Assembly (NCBI GenBank): GCA_002007745.1
Contig: CP019882.1
Span: 186,001 to 250,000, forward strand
Direction of reading: 5' to 3'
Source of the DNA: Mycolicibacterium litorale
Lineage (GTDB): Bacteria > Actinomycetota > Actinomycetes > Mycobacteriales > Mycobacteriaceae
DNA: 64,000 bases
The first letter of the stretch is position 1. Each line of letters starts with the position of its first letter. The translations under genes and the position numbers were made by a program. Positions 56,428 to 64,000 of the stretch are shown here, one piece after another. The notes under the pieces were generated by a model, which did not search any database, was not told the origin of the DNA, and worked only from the letters and a program-made list of their open reading frames with translations.

Positions 56428-58926
56428 ATGGGCTCAGCGAATTCCCGCACCGGCGGCACCGGATTACCTAGCTGGGCTTTGCTGACGCCGCACCGGTTGG
56501 GTACGGCCCGCACCATCGGGCGGGTGGGAGCCCTGGCCGTCGCATTGGGCGTCGGGGGCTGGCTGGCCGCAGTGCCCTCGATGGCCTGGGCGGACACCGA
56601 ATCCGCCCACCCGACCGGCTCCCACTCGTCATCCGCGGGGCCGGCACGCTCTGCCAAGCCGTCCGCCGCCGCCCGCACCGGCGTCCGGTCGCCGGCATCG
56701 GGTGCGGCGGCATCGGGTGCGGCGGCCTCCCGCACGGCATCGGGCGGCAGCGTCCGTGCCGCCCGGCCCCATTCGCGTTCGGCCGCCGTCGCGGCCCCGA
56801 TCGAGGTGCGCGCGGTGCCGTCGTCCGCGGCAGTCGCCACCCCATCCGACAACCACTCGGCGGCTACCCGCCGGGGTGCACCCGATCTGGTGCCGGCCGC
56901 CGCCCAGGTGCCAGCGGCGGCGGCGTCCGGCCCGGCCGACCCCGTCGGTGACTTCATCAGGTTCTTCGTCGGCAACGGCACCGCGGACAACCCCAATGCC
57001 GGCATCCTCGCCGGCAACGGCTTCAGCTTCGACGCCACGACGTGCGCGGGAAGCATGGTGTGCCGCGGCGGCAACGGTGGCCTCTTCGGTAACGGCGGCA
57101 ACGGCTTCAACGGTGGCGACGGCGGATCGGCCGGTGCGTTCGGCAACGGCGGCGCAGGCGGCAATGGCATCGACGGGGGTGCCGGCGGCAACGGCGGCAA
57201 CGGCGGGCTGTTCATCGGCGACGGCGGCATCGGCGGTGTCGGTGGTGCCGCGACCGGCGGTACCGGCACGACCGCCGGCCGAGGCGGTAACGGCGGTGCG
57301 GGCGGGCTGTTCGGTGGTCGCGGTGGCACCGGGGGTGTCGGCGGCTGGGGTAACTACTTCGGCGCATCAGGCGGCGACGGCGGCGACGGTGGCGATGCGG
57401 GCCTGTTCTCGTTCTGGGGGTTCGCCGGTGACGGCGGCACCGGCGGCATCGGCAACGACAACAACCAGGGCGGCGACGGTGGCCGGGGCGGCAACGGTGG
57501 CAACCGGGGCCTGCTGTCGCCGCTGGGGGCCGCCGGTGCGGGTGGCACCGGCGGGCAAGGCGTCAACGGGGGTGACGGCGGTACCGGAGGTGCCGCCTCG
57601 CTGCTGGTCGGCAGCGGTGGCCGGGGCGGCAACGGTGCGAACGCCACCTCCGCCGGTGGTGCCGGCGGTGCGGGCGGTGCCGGCGGCGGCACCGGGGCTC
57701 TGGCCTTCCTCGGCGTGGGGGGCAGCGGCGGCACCGGCGGGATCGGGGGAGCCAACGGTTCGGGCGGTGCGGGTGGTGCCGGCGGTTCCGGCGGCGCCTT
57801 CTTCGGCAGCGGCGGCAGCGGGGGTACCGGCGGCGCCTCCATCGGTGGCGGCGCGGGAGTCGGTGGAGCCGGTGGCGACGTCGGCGCGTACTCACTGTTC
57901 GGCAGCGGCGGTACCGGTGGTCGCGGCGGTGCCGGATACTCCGGGGCCAACGGCGGTAACGGCGCCGATCTCCTGGGCGGAAACGGATCAGACGGCGGCA
58001 ACGGAACGGCCGGCGGGCGGGGCGGCGATGGCGGCCAGGGCAGTTCGATCTTCGGGCGTGGCGGTGACGGCGGCGCCGGTGGTGCCGGTGGAAACGGCGG
58101 CAACGGCGGGCGGGGCGGGAGCGGGGCCGACCTGTTGGGCGGCGGCGGTGGTGCCGGCGGCGGTGGCGGCGTCGGCGCTGCCGGCGGTGATGGCGGCGCT
58201 GCGGGTGCCGGATCGGTCCTGCTCGTTCTGAACCTGGGCGGCACCGGGGGTGCCGGGGGAGCCGGCGGCAATGCCGGTGTCGGCGGGAACGGCGGGCGCG
58301 GCGGCAGCGGTACGCCAGGCGTCGTGGTCACCGCGGGAGGCAAGGGCGGAAAGGGCGGGGCAGGTGGCAACCCGGGCTCGGCCGGGACCGGTGGGCACGG
58401 CGGAACGGGCGCGGTCGCCGGGGCCGACGGAAGCGACGGCCTGGTCCCGGCCGGACTGTCCGGCAGCGGGGGTGACGGCGGCGGCGGTGGTGCCGGTGCG
58501 GGTTCGGCCAAGGGCGGTGATGGTGGCGACGGTGGCGCCGGCGGGGCCCTCGGCCGGGGCGGCAATGGCGGTGCCGGCGGCGCCGGGTCCGGCGCCGGTC
58601 GCGGTGGCGACGGCGGTGCGGGCGGCAACGCGGGCGTGAACGCCGGGCCGGACGGCAACGGCGGCAACGGCGGTGGTGGTGGTGACGGCGGCGGCAGCGG
58701 TAACGGCGGCAACGGTGGCAAGGGCGGGAACGCCGGCGCCGAGGGCACTGGAGGTAACGGAGGCAACGGCGGCGCCGGGCGGAGCCGGGGCGGCGACGGG
58801 GGTAACGGCGGCAACGGCGGCAGCACGTCGGGCTACGGCGGCACCGGCGGCACCGGCGGCAGTGGCGTCACCGCGGGAAGCAACGGGAGCCCCGGCACTC
58901 CGGTGCCCCCGTTGCCCGTGGACTAG
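56428..58926 (+). CDS. PGRS-like glycine-rich exported protein without PE domain
   Basis: 832 residues. Signal-like N terminus ([32 protein letters not shown]), an Ala/Ser linker to about 170, then [33 protein letters not shown], a motif that precedes PGRS regions. From about 215 to 820 there are nearly only [12 protein letters not shown] repeats (GGNGGAGG, GNGGNGG). It ends in [17 protein letters not shown] proteins need a PE domain and ESX-5; this one instead has a Sec-type leader. Such repeats bind calcium in other PGRS proteins; function here unknown. ATG at 56428 after GAGAGGGAAC. Confidence 0.82.
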   Translation: MGSANSRTGGTGLPSWALLTPHRLGTARTIGRVGALAVALGVGGWLAAVPSMAWADTESAHPTGSHSSSAGPARSAKPSAAARTGVRSPASGAAASGAAASRTASGGSVRAARPHSRSAAVAAPIEVRAVPSSAAVATPSDNHSAATRRGAPDLVPAAAQVPAAAASGPADPVGDFIRFFVGNGTADNPNAGILAGNGFSFDATTCAGSMVCRGGNGGLFGNGGNGFNGGDGGSAGAFGNGGAGGNGIDGGAGGNGGNGGLFIGDGGIGGVGGAATGGTGTTAGRGGNGGAGGLFGGRGGTGGVGGWGNYFGASGGDGGDGGDAGLFSFWGFAGDGGTGGIGNDNNQGGDGGRGGNGGNRGLLSPLGAAGAGGTGGQGVNGGDGGTGGAASLLVGSGGRGGNGANATSAGGAGGAGGAGGGTGALAFLGVGGSGGTGGIGGANGSGGAGGAGGSGGAFFGSGGSGGTGGASIGGGAGVGGAGGDVGAYSLFGSGGTGGRGGAGYSGANGGNGADLLGGNGSDGGNGTAGGRGGDGGQGSSIFGRGGDGGAGGAGGNGGNGGRGGSGADLLGGGGGAGGGGGVGAAGGDGGAAGAGSVLLVLNLGGTGGAGGAGGNAGVGGNGGRGGSGTPGVVVTAGGKGGKGGAGGNPGSAGTGGHGGTGAVAGADGSDGLVPAGLSGSGGDGGGGGAGAGSAKGGDGGDGGAGGALGRGGNGGAGGAGSGAGRGGDGGAGGNAGVNAGPDGNGGNGGGGGDGGGSGNGGNGGKGGNAGAEGTGGNGGNGGAGRSRGGDGGNGGNGGSTSGYGGTGGTGGSGVTAGSNGSPGTPVPPLPVD
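57050..58890 (+). repeat. PGRS-type GGC-rich repeat tract
   Basis: About 1.8 kb of degenerate GGC-GGC-AAC/GGT-GCC triplet and nonamer repeats encoding Gly-Gly-X. No long perfect unit; built of short variants, so it is prone to slippage and to assembly error. GC content here is the highest in the window. Confidence 0.85.
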
Positions 58927-60659
58927 GTTGCCGCCGAACGCCGTCGGAATGAAGGTCTGCGGCTAGCCGCAGACGGCCCCTGAGCCGCCGACCCGACCAG
59001 CTTGCGGTACTTGGCCAGCACACCGGTGGTGTACTTCGGCGCGGGCGGGGTGAATCCCGCACGGCGCGAATCGAATTCCGCCTCGTCGACCAGTACGTCG
59101 AGGGTGCCGTTGCCGACGTCGAGGCGGATCCGATCACCGTCGTTGACGAAGGCGATGGGTCCACCGTCGACGGCCTCGGGCGCGATGTGCCCCACGCACA
59201 GGCCGGTGGTGCCGCCGGAGAACCGGCCGTCGGTCATCAACAGGACATCCTTGCCCAGCCCGGCGCCCTTGATCGCACCGGTGATGGCCAGCATCTCACG
59301 CATCCCGGGGCCACCCTTGGGGCCCTCGTAGCGGATCACCACCACGTCACCGGCCACGATGGTGCCGTCCTCGAGGGCATCCATGGCCGCCCGCTCGCCG
59401 TCGAAAACCCTTGCGGTGCCCTCGAACACGTCGGAATCGAAGCCGGCCGACTTGACCACCGCACCCTCGGGGGCCAACGAGCCGTGCAGGATCGTGATGC
59501 CACCGGTCGGGTGGATCGGATTACTCAGCGCGCGCAGCACCTTGCCGTCCGGATCCGGGGGAGCGATGTGGGCCAGGTTCGCCGCCATCGTCTCGCCGGT
59601 CACCGTCATCACGTCGCCGTGCAGCAGGCCGGCGTCCAGCAGCGCCTTCATCACCACGGGCACGCCGCCGATGCGGTCGACGTCGAACATCACGTGCTTG
59701 CCGAACGGCTTGACGTCGGCCAGGTGCGGCACCTTCGCGCCGATCCGGGTGAAGTCCGCCAGGTCCAGCTTCACCCCGGCCTCGTGTGCGATCGCCATCA
59801 GGTGCAGCACTGCGTTGGTGGACCCGCCGAACGCCATCACCACGGCGATCGCGTTCTCAAAGGCTTCCTTGGTCATGATGTCGCGGGCCGTGATGCCGCG
59901 GCGCAGCAACTCCACCACGGCCTCGCCACTGCGGCGGGCGTAGCCGTCCCGGCGCCGGTCGGTGGCCGGCGGCGCCGCACTGCCCGGCAGCGACATGCCG
60001 AGTGCCTCGGCCGCGCTGGCCATGGTGTTGGCGGTGAACATGCCGCCGCAGGCGCCCTCGCCCGGACAGATCGCCCGTTCGATGGTGTCGACGTCCTCGC
60101 GCGACATCAGCCCGCGGGCGCAGGCGCCGACGGCCTCGAACGCGTCGATGATGGTCACATCCATCTCGGTGCCGTCGGACAGCTTGGCGCGTCCGGGCAG
60201 GATCGAACCGGCATAGAGGAACACCGCGGCCAGATCCAGTCGCGCAGCGGCCATCAGCATGCCCGGCAGCGACTTGTCGCAGCCGGCCAGCAGCACCGAA
60301 CCGTCCAGGCGCTCAGCCATCATGACCGTCTCGACGCTGTCGGCGATCACCTCTCGCGACACCAGCGAGAAGTGCATGCCCTCGTGGCCCATCGAGATGC
60401 CGTCGGACACCGAGATGGTGCCGAACTCCAGCGGATAACCGCCCGCCGCGTACACGCCGTCCTTGGCGGCCTTGGCCAGCCGATCCAACGAGAGGTTGCA
60501 GGGGGTGATCTCGTTCCAGGAGGACGCCACCCCGATCTGGGGCTTGGCGAAGTCCTCGTCGCCCATGCCTACCGCGCGGAGCATCCCGCGGGCGGCGGCC
60601 TTCTCCAGGCCGTCGGTGACGTCGCGACTGCGGGGCTTCAAATCGGGCGTTTGGCTCAC
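58923..60659 (-). CDS. ilvD: Dihydroxy-acid dehydratase
   Basis: Converts dihydroxy-isovalerate/methylvalerate to the keto acids of valine, leucine and isoleucine synthesis, cytosolic. FeS ligands in [11 protein letters not shown] (Cys54), [12 protein letters not shown] and [45 protein letters not shown] is the family block. As read, the protein is 578 residues with an odd basic tail ([14 protein letters not shown]) overlapping the PGRS gene by 4 bases. One extra G in the coding-strand GGGG (58977-58980) would give the normal ending SAAQGAVCG with a stop at 58963-58965. So the true gene is probably 58963-60659, 565 residues. Same place as Rv0189c. Confidence 0.95.
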   Translation of the reverse strand: MSQTPDLKPRSRDVTDGLEKAAARGMLRAVGMGDEDFAKPQIGVASSWNEITPCNLSLDRLAKAAKDGVYAAGGYPLEFGTISVSDGISMGHEGMHFSLVSREVIADSVETVMMAERLDGSVLLAGCDKSLPGMLMAAARLDLAAVFLYAGSILPGRAKLSDGTEMDVTIIDAFEAVGACARGLMSREDVDTIERAICPGEGACGGMFTANTMASAAEALGMSLPGSAAPPATDRRRDGYARRSGEAVVELLRRGITARDIMTKEAFENAIAVVMAFGGSTNAVLHLMAIAHEAGVKLDLADFTRIGAKVPHLADVKPFGKHVMFDVDRIGGVPVVMKALLDAGLLHGDVMTVTGETMAANLAHIAPPDPDGKVLRALSNPIHPTGGITILHGSLAPEGAVVKSAGFDSDVFEGTARVFDGERAAMDALEDGTIVAGDVVVIRYEGPKGGPGMREMLAITGAIKGAGLGKDVLLMTDGRFSGGTTGLCVGHIAPEAVDGGPIAFVNDGDRIRLDVGNGTLDVLVDEAEFDSRRAGFTPPAPKYTTGVLAKYRKLVGSAAQGPSAASRRPSFRRRSAAT

Positions 60660-60703
60660 CGGTCAAGTATGCCGTCGTCGCTGGTGGTGGACCAAATCAT
60701 TTC

Positions 60704-60722
60704 AATACCCCCAAGGGGTATT
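60704..60722. promoter_or_regulatory. RicR/CsoR copper operator
   Basis: AATACCCC-CAA-GGGGTATT, perfect 8-bp arms with 3-base spacer. This is the form of the site bound by the copper sensor RicR (ATACCCC...GGGGTAT). It ends 16 bases before the DUF305 gene and overlaps the region upstream of a TATCCT -10 candidate at 60727-60732. Confidence 0.85.
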
Positions 60723-60726
60723 CCCG

Positions 60727-60739
60727 TATCCTGGCGAGA
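60727..60739 (+). promoter_or_regulatory. Promoter -10 with probable leaderless start
   Basis: TATCCT at 60727-60732 lies 6 bases before the ATG at 60739, so transcription would begin at or near the A of the start codon. No ribosome site precedes the ATG. Leaderless mRNAs are common in mycobacteria. Confidence 0.55.
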
Positions 60740-61332
60740 TGACATCCATCAGCAGCCGCATCGTCGCGGTCGCCGCCACATTCGCCGTCGCCGTCGTTCT
60801 GCCAGCGTGCAGTAGCTCGCAGGACCACGCCGAGCACCCGACGTCGACCACCACCAGCGTGACCGTCGCCGCCCACAATGCCGACGATGTCATGTTCGCC
60901 CAAATGATGATCCCCCATCATCAGCAGGCGCTCGAATTGTCCGCACTGGTGCCCGACCGCTCGAGCAATCCGGCGGTGGTCGACCTCGCCGCCAAGATCG
61001 CCGCCGAACAACAGCCCGAGATCAACACCATGAAGGCGCTGCTGTTGCAGTGGGATGTCGACCCCAACGCGGCGGCCGACCACGGTGGGCACGGCATGGG
61101 GATGGCCGGGATGGTCGACGACGCGACGATGACCAGACTCGACTCGCTCAAGGGCCCGGACTTCGACACACTGTGGCTGCAGTCGATGATCGGCCACCAT
61201 CAGGGCGCGATCGAGATGGCCAAGGCGGAGGTCGCCAATGGGCAAAGCGCCGACATGACGACCCTGGCCAAGAGCATCATCACCGCGCAGCAGGCCGAGA
61301 TCGATCAGATGAAACAGATGCTGGGAGGGTAA
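60739..61332 (+). CDS. DUF305 copper-associated lipoprotein
   Basis: 197 residues. Signal with lipobox VLPACSS (Cys24), so lipid-anchored outside. The DUF305 helical domain has the paired histidine motifs MMIPHHQQALELS and MIGHHQGAIEMAKAEV, plus many Met and His (HGGHGMGMAGM), fitting copper or other metal binding. With its RicR operator and ricR directly downstream, a copper-sequestering role in the envelope is a good inference. ATG at 60739, probably leaderless. Confidence 0.85.
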   Translation: MTSISSRIVAVAATFAVAVVLPACSSSQDHAEHPTSTTTSVTVAAHNADDVMFAQMMIPHHQQALELSALVPDRSSNPAVVDLAAKIAAEQQPEINTMKALLLQWDVDPNAAADHGGHGMGMAGMVDDATMTRLDSLKGPDFDTLWLQSMIGHHQGAIEMAKAEVANGQSADMTTLAKSIITAQQAEIDQMKQMLGG

Positions 61333-61623
61333 ATGACCGGCGCACATGGATATTCGGCCCGCAAGGACAACTACGCCAAGCGCCTGCGCCGGATCGAAGG
61401 CCAGGTCCGCGGCATCGCCAAGATGATCGACGAGGACAAGTACTGCATCGACGTGCTGACCCAGATCAGCGCCGTCAACAGCGCGTTGCAGTCGGTGGCC
61501 CTGGGCCTGCTGGAAGAACACCTCAACCACTGCGTGAGCCACGCCGTCGCCGAGGGCGGCGACGAAGCCGAGAAGAAACTGGCTGAGGCCTCAGCGGCCA
61601 TTGCCCGGCTGGTCCGGTCCTAA
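61333..61623 (+). CDS. ricR: Copper-sensing repressor of the CsoR/RicR family
   Basis: 96 residues, DUF156 helical fold. RLRRIEGQVRGIAKMIDEDKYC, then Cys38, His63 and Cys67 at the exact spacing of the Cu(I) site of CsoR/RicR. It binds the GGGGTAT palindrome without copper and releases it with copper, so it autoregulates this unit. ATG directly follows the DUF305 stop, with GGGAGGG as ribosome site. Place corresponds to Rv0190 (RicR). Confidence 0.92.
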   Translation: MTGAHGYSARKDNYAKRLRRIEGQVRGIAKMIDEDKYCIDVLTQISAVNSALQSVALGLLEEHLNHCVSHAVAEGGDEAEKKLAEASAAIARLVRS

Positions 61624-61707
61624 CCGCGCAGTGCGGGAAAAAGGCCGGCCCGTGCAACGCCGGGCGGCGTAAGCCGTTTTCGGCGCTCCAGCCGATACCG
61701 TGATGGC

Positions 61708-62946
61708 GTGCCCTCCGTGCCGAATCGCACCGGCCCGTGGACACCAAGGGTCACAGCGGCGCTGGCCGTGCTCGCCGCCGCGGCGTTCATCTACGTCACC
61801 GCCGAGATCATGCCGGTCGGGGCGCTGCCCGCAATAGCCCGGGACCTGCACGTCAGCGAGGCGATGGTGGGCACCCTGCTGGCCACCTACGCGCTGGTGG
61901 CAGCGTTGGCGACGATGCCGCTGGTGCGCTGGACCGCGGACTGGCCGCGCCGGCGCACGCTGCTGTGCACCCTGGCCTGCCTGTCGGTGTCCCAGCTCAT
62001 CTCCGCACTGGCTCCCACCTTCGCCGTGCTGGCCGTCGGTCGCGTGCTGTGCGCCGTCACGCACGGGTTGATGTGGTCGGTGATCGCCCCGATCGGCGTG
62101 CGGCTGGTCCCGCCCAGCCACGCCGGTCGCGCGACCATGGCCGTCTACGTCGGCACCGGACTGGCCCTGGTCGTGGGCAGCCCGCTGACCGCGGCGATGA
62201 GCGAACTGTGGGGCTGGCGGCTGGCGGTCGGGGCGATCGCCGCGGTGTCCCTGGCCGTGCTGGCCGCCGCCCGGTTGGCATTGCCGTTCATGGCTGCCTT
62301 CCCCAGGACCGCGCCGGCGAACGCCGCGCAGGCCCGCCGGATCGGCCACCGCCACAACAGCCCGCTGGTCATCCTCAGTGCGCTCACCCTGGTGGGCGTC
62401 ACCGGCCATTTCATCTCCTACACGTTCATCGTGGTGATCATTCGAGACGTCGTCGGTGTCCGCGGACCGCACCTGGCCTGGCTGCTCGCCGGGTACGGCA
62501 TCGCCGGGCTGACCGCGATGGCCGTGCTGGCCAGACCGGGTGACCGGCGGCCGAAAGGCGCCGTCATGGGCTGCCTGGCGGGAACGTCGGTGGCCTTCGT
62601 CGTCCTGGCGACGCTGGGATGGGCGGGCCAGCACACCGCGGCCGCGGTTGCCGCCGGGGCCGCGGCGGTGGTGCTCTGGGGTGCGACGGTGACCGCGATG
62701 CCGCCGATGTTGCAGGCGGCCGCCATGCGGCACGCACCCGACGATCCCGACGGTGCCTCCGGGTTGTACGTCGCGGCGTTCCAGGTGGGCATCATGGCCG
62801 GTTCGCTGGCCGGTGGACTGCTCTACCAACGGGCCGGGCTGCCGGTCATGCTCGCCGCCTCGGCGGCGCTGATGCTCAGCGCCTTGGTGAGCGTGGTCGC
62901 CAGCCGAGGCCTCTTCGCGCTGGCCCCGGCTACCAGCGAGAAGTAA
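61708..62946 (+). CDS. MFS transporter, drug/sugar efflux type (Rv0191-like)
   Basis: 412 residues, 12 helices. [60 protein letters not shown] is the first MFS repeat with motif A (DWPRRRTLL). [38 protein letters not shown] is the drug-proton antiporter motif C region. Matches Rv0191 in order; homologues export sugars or arabinose-like compounds and drugs such as chloramphenicol. GTG at 61708 ([10 protein letters not shown]). Confidence 0.88.
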   Translation: MPSVPNRTGPWTPRVTAALAVLAAAAFIYVTAEIMPVGALPAIARDLHVSEAMVGTLLATYALVAALATMPLVRWTADWPRRRTLLCTLACLSVSQLISALAPTFAVLAVGRVLCAVTHGLMWSVIAPIGVRLVPPSHAGRATMAVYVGTGLALVVGSPLTAAMSELWGWRLAVGAIAAVSLAVLAAARLALPFMAAFPRTAPANAAQARRIGHRHNSPLVILSALTLVGVTGHFISYTFIVVIIRDVVGVRGPHLAWLLAGYGIAGLTAMAVLARPGDRRPKGAVMGCLAGTSVAFVVLATLGWAGQHTAAAVAAGAAAVVLWGATVTAMPPMLQAAAMRHAPDDPDGASGLYVAAFQVGIMAGSLAGGLLYQRAGLPVMLAASAALMLSALVSVVASRGLFALAPATSEK

Positions 62947-63037
62947 CACTTCTCACCCTTCCGCGACGATCTGCACAGTTCAGGGCGTTGACGGTGTCGG
63001 CGGCCGGGTTCGCTGGCGAATCGTCTATGAAGGTCCG

Positions 63038-63061
63038 CCCAGCGTGCTGTGCCACACTGGG
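63038..63061. promoter_or_regulatory. Dyad between MFS and transpeptidase genes
   Basis: CCCAGCGTG and CACACTGGG pair in 8 of 9 positions around CTGTGC, 28 bases before the transpeptidase ATG. May be a weak terminator for the MFS gene or an operator or leader element of the next gene. Confidence 0.35.
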
Positions 63062-63089
63062 TCCGAGTGGTTATCGAGGGAGTTTGGTT

Positions 63090-64000
63090 ATGGCGCTGCG
63101 GGTGAAGGGGGCTGTGGCGGCCGCGTTGTGCGTGGTCGGGGTGGTCGCCGGCATCAGTCTGGGCAGCGGATCGGCGCTGGCTGATCCGGACCAGGCGCCG
63201 GTGGATCCCGCCGTCGTCGACGTACCGCCGGTGGAGGTGCCCGCCGAGCCGCCGGCACCGCTGCCGGGCCCGGATCCGGCTGCCATGCCGGCACCCGACC
63301 CGGCCCTGCCTGGCCCGCCGCCGGACCCGAACGCGCCGCCGGCCCCGATCGACCCGCTGGCCGCCCAGCAGGCCGCCGCGGCAGCCGGACCGGTCAAGGG
63401 CCAGAACCCGCTGCCGTACTCCGGTGACCCGGTGTTCGCGCCGCCGTCGTTCAACCCGGTCAACGGTGCGCTCGTCGGTGTGGCCAAGCCGATCATCATC
63501 AACTTCGCCCGGCCGATCGCCAACCGCCCGCTGGCGGAATCGGCGATCCACATCTCCTCGGTTCCCCCGGTTCCCGGCGCGTTCTACTGGACGACCGACA
63601 CCCAGGTGCGCTGGCGGCCGTACAGCTTCTGGCCGTCCGGCACCGTCGTCAACATCGACGCCAGCGGCGCCAAGTCGAATTTCCGGGTCGGCGACGCCCT
63701 GGTGGCCACCGTCGACGACAAGACCCACCAGATGACCGTCACCCGCAACGGCAAGGTGGAAAAGACGTTCCCCGTCTCGATGGGCAAGCCGGATGGCAAG
63801 CACGAGACCAAGAACGGCACGTACTACGTGCTGGAGAAGTTCCCGGACATCATCATGGACTCGTCGACGTACGGCGTCCCGGTGAACTCCGCCGAGGGCT
63901 ACAAGCTGAAAGTGCAATGGGCGGTGCGCATCGACAACAGCGGTGCGTTCGTCCACAGCGCGCCGTGGTCGGTCGCCGATCAGGGCAAGCGCAACGTCAG
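63090..64000 (+). CDS. L,D-transpeptidase (Rv0192/LdtMt4-like), 5' part
   Basis: The gene runs off the right edge; about 303 residues are visible. Signal ([25 protein letters not shown]), then a long Pro/Asp/Ala-rich linker (to about 110). An Ig-like domain follows ([44 protein letters not shown]), then the start of the YkuD catalytic domain ([75 protein letters not shown]). The catalytic Cys would lie just beyond. These enzymes make 3-3 crosslinks in peptidoglycan. Confidence 0.9.
   Translation, partial: MALRVKGAVAAALCVVGVVAGISLGSGSALADPDQAPVDPAVVDVPPVEVPAEPPAPLPGPDPAAMPAPDPALPGPPPDPNAPPAPIDPLAAQQAAAAAGPVKGQNPLPYSGDPVFAPPSFNPVNGALVGVAKPIIINFARPIANRPLAESAIHISSVPPVPGAFYWTTDTQVRWRPYSFWPSGTVVNIDASGAKSNFRVGDALVATVDDKTHQMTVTRNGKVEKTFPVSMGKPDGKHETKNGTYYVLEKFPDIIMDSSTYGVPVNSAEGYKLKVQWAVRIDNSGAFVHSAPWSVADQGKRNV

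Noticed and set aside
57354..58826. A 490-codon Pro-rich frame antisense to the PGRS tract
   Set aside because: It is the complement of Gly-rich repeats read as Pro; no start signal or independent evidence.

Overview
The window is high-GC chromosomal DNA of a mycobacterium. It follows, gene for gene over long stretches, the order of M. tuberculosis H37Rv from about Rv0144 to Rv0192 (recalled from family knowledge, not searched). A PTS enzyme I gene, an NAD-dependent lactate dehydrogenase, a chitin-type LPMO and a PE-less PGRS protein are present. This suggests a rapidly growing environmental Mycolicibacterium-type species rather than the tubercle complex.

Left part (1-20 kb): the 3' end of ptsI; a pirin; a FUSC-type exporter with a frame-broken TetR regulator next to an aldehyde dehydrogenase; a second TetR; a SAM methyltransferase; an SDR enzyme; a DUF456 membrane protein; the ptpB-fadE2 pair; a previously hidden 58-residue exported peptide; a NarL/DesK-type two-component system; the proton-translocating transhydrogenase operon pntAA-pntAB-pntB with four perfect 30-bp repeats at the start of pntAA; and a minus-strand unit of a 36-codon ORF, ltrA and a thioesterase.

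Centre (20-36 kb): the complete mce1 lipid-import locus. It holds mce1R (divergent GntR repressor), fadD5, yrbE1A, yrbE1B, mce1A to mce1F, and the four Mce-associated genes mam1A to mam1D. Most junctions overlap by 4 bp, as expected for one translationally coupled operon. A perfect ATTTGATCAAAT palindrome lies between mce1R and fadD5, and a strong hairpin lies at the 3' end of fadD5.

Right part (36-64 kb): LPMO and phosphodiester glycosidase; GlsB-type membrane protein; sorbosone-dehydrogenase-like lipoprotein with a second pirin; MarR regulator; hemophore-like protein; ferritin-like protein; lactate dehydrogenase; Ddn-type F420 protein; sigG; a six-gene plus-strand run from monoacylglycerol lipase to O-methyltransferase (Rv0183-Rv0187-like); a molybdopterin oxidoreductase; an IclR-controlled pair of bicovalent flavoprotein and PhlG-like hydrolase (probable phenolic catabolism); two large exported proteins in divergent orientation (one PE-PPE-like, one PGRS-like); ilvD; a copper-responsive unit with a clear RicR operator; an MFS exporter; and the 5' part of an L,D-transpeptidase gene.

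Four genes (the TetR at 4184-4755, the TetR at 6595, the monoacylglycerol lipase at 45270, and the 3' end of ilvD) each lose frame by exactly one G inside a short coding-strand G run. In every case one added G restores the family sequence. This looks more like systematic homopolymer error in the assembly than four real pseudogenes. No tRNA, rRNA, IS element, prophage or CRISPR array was seen.
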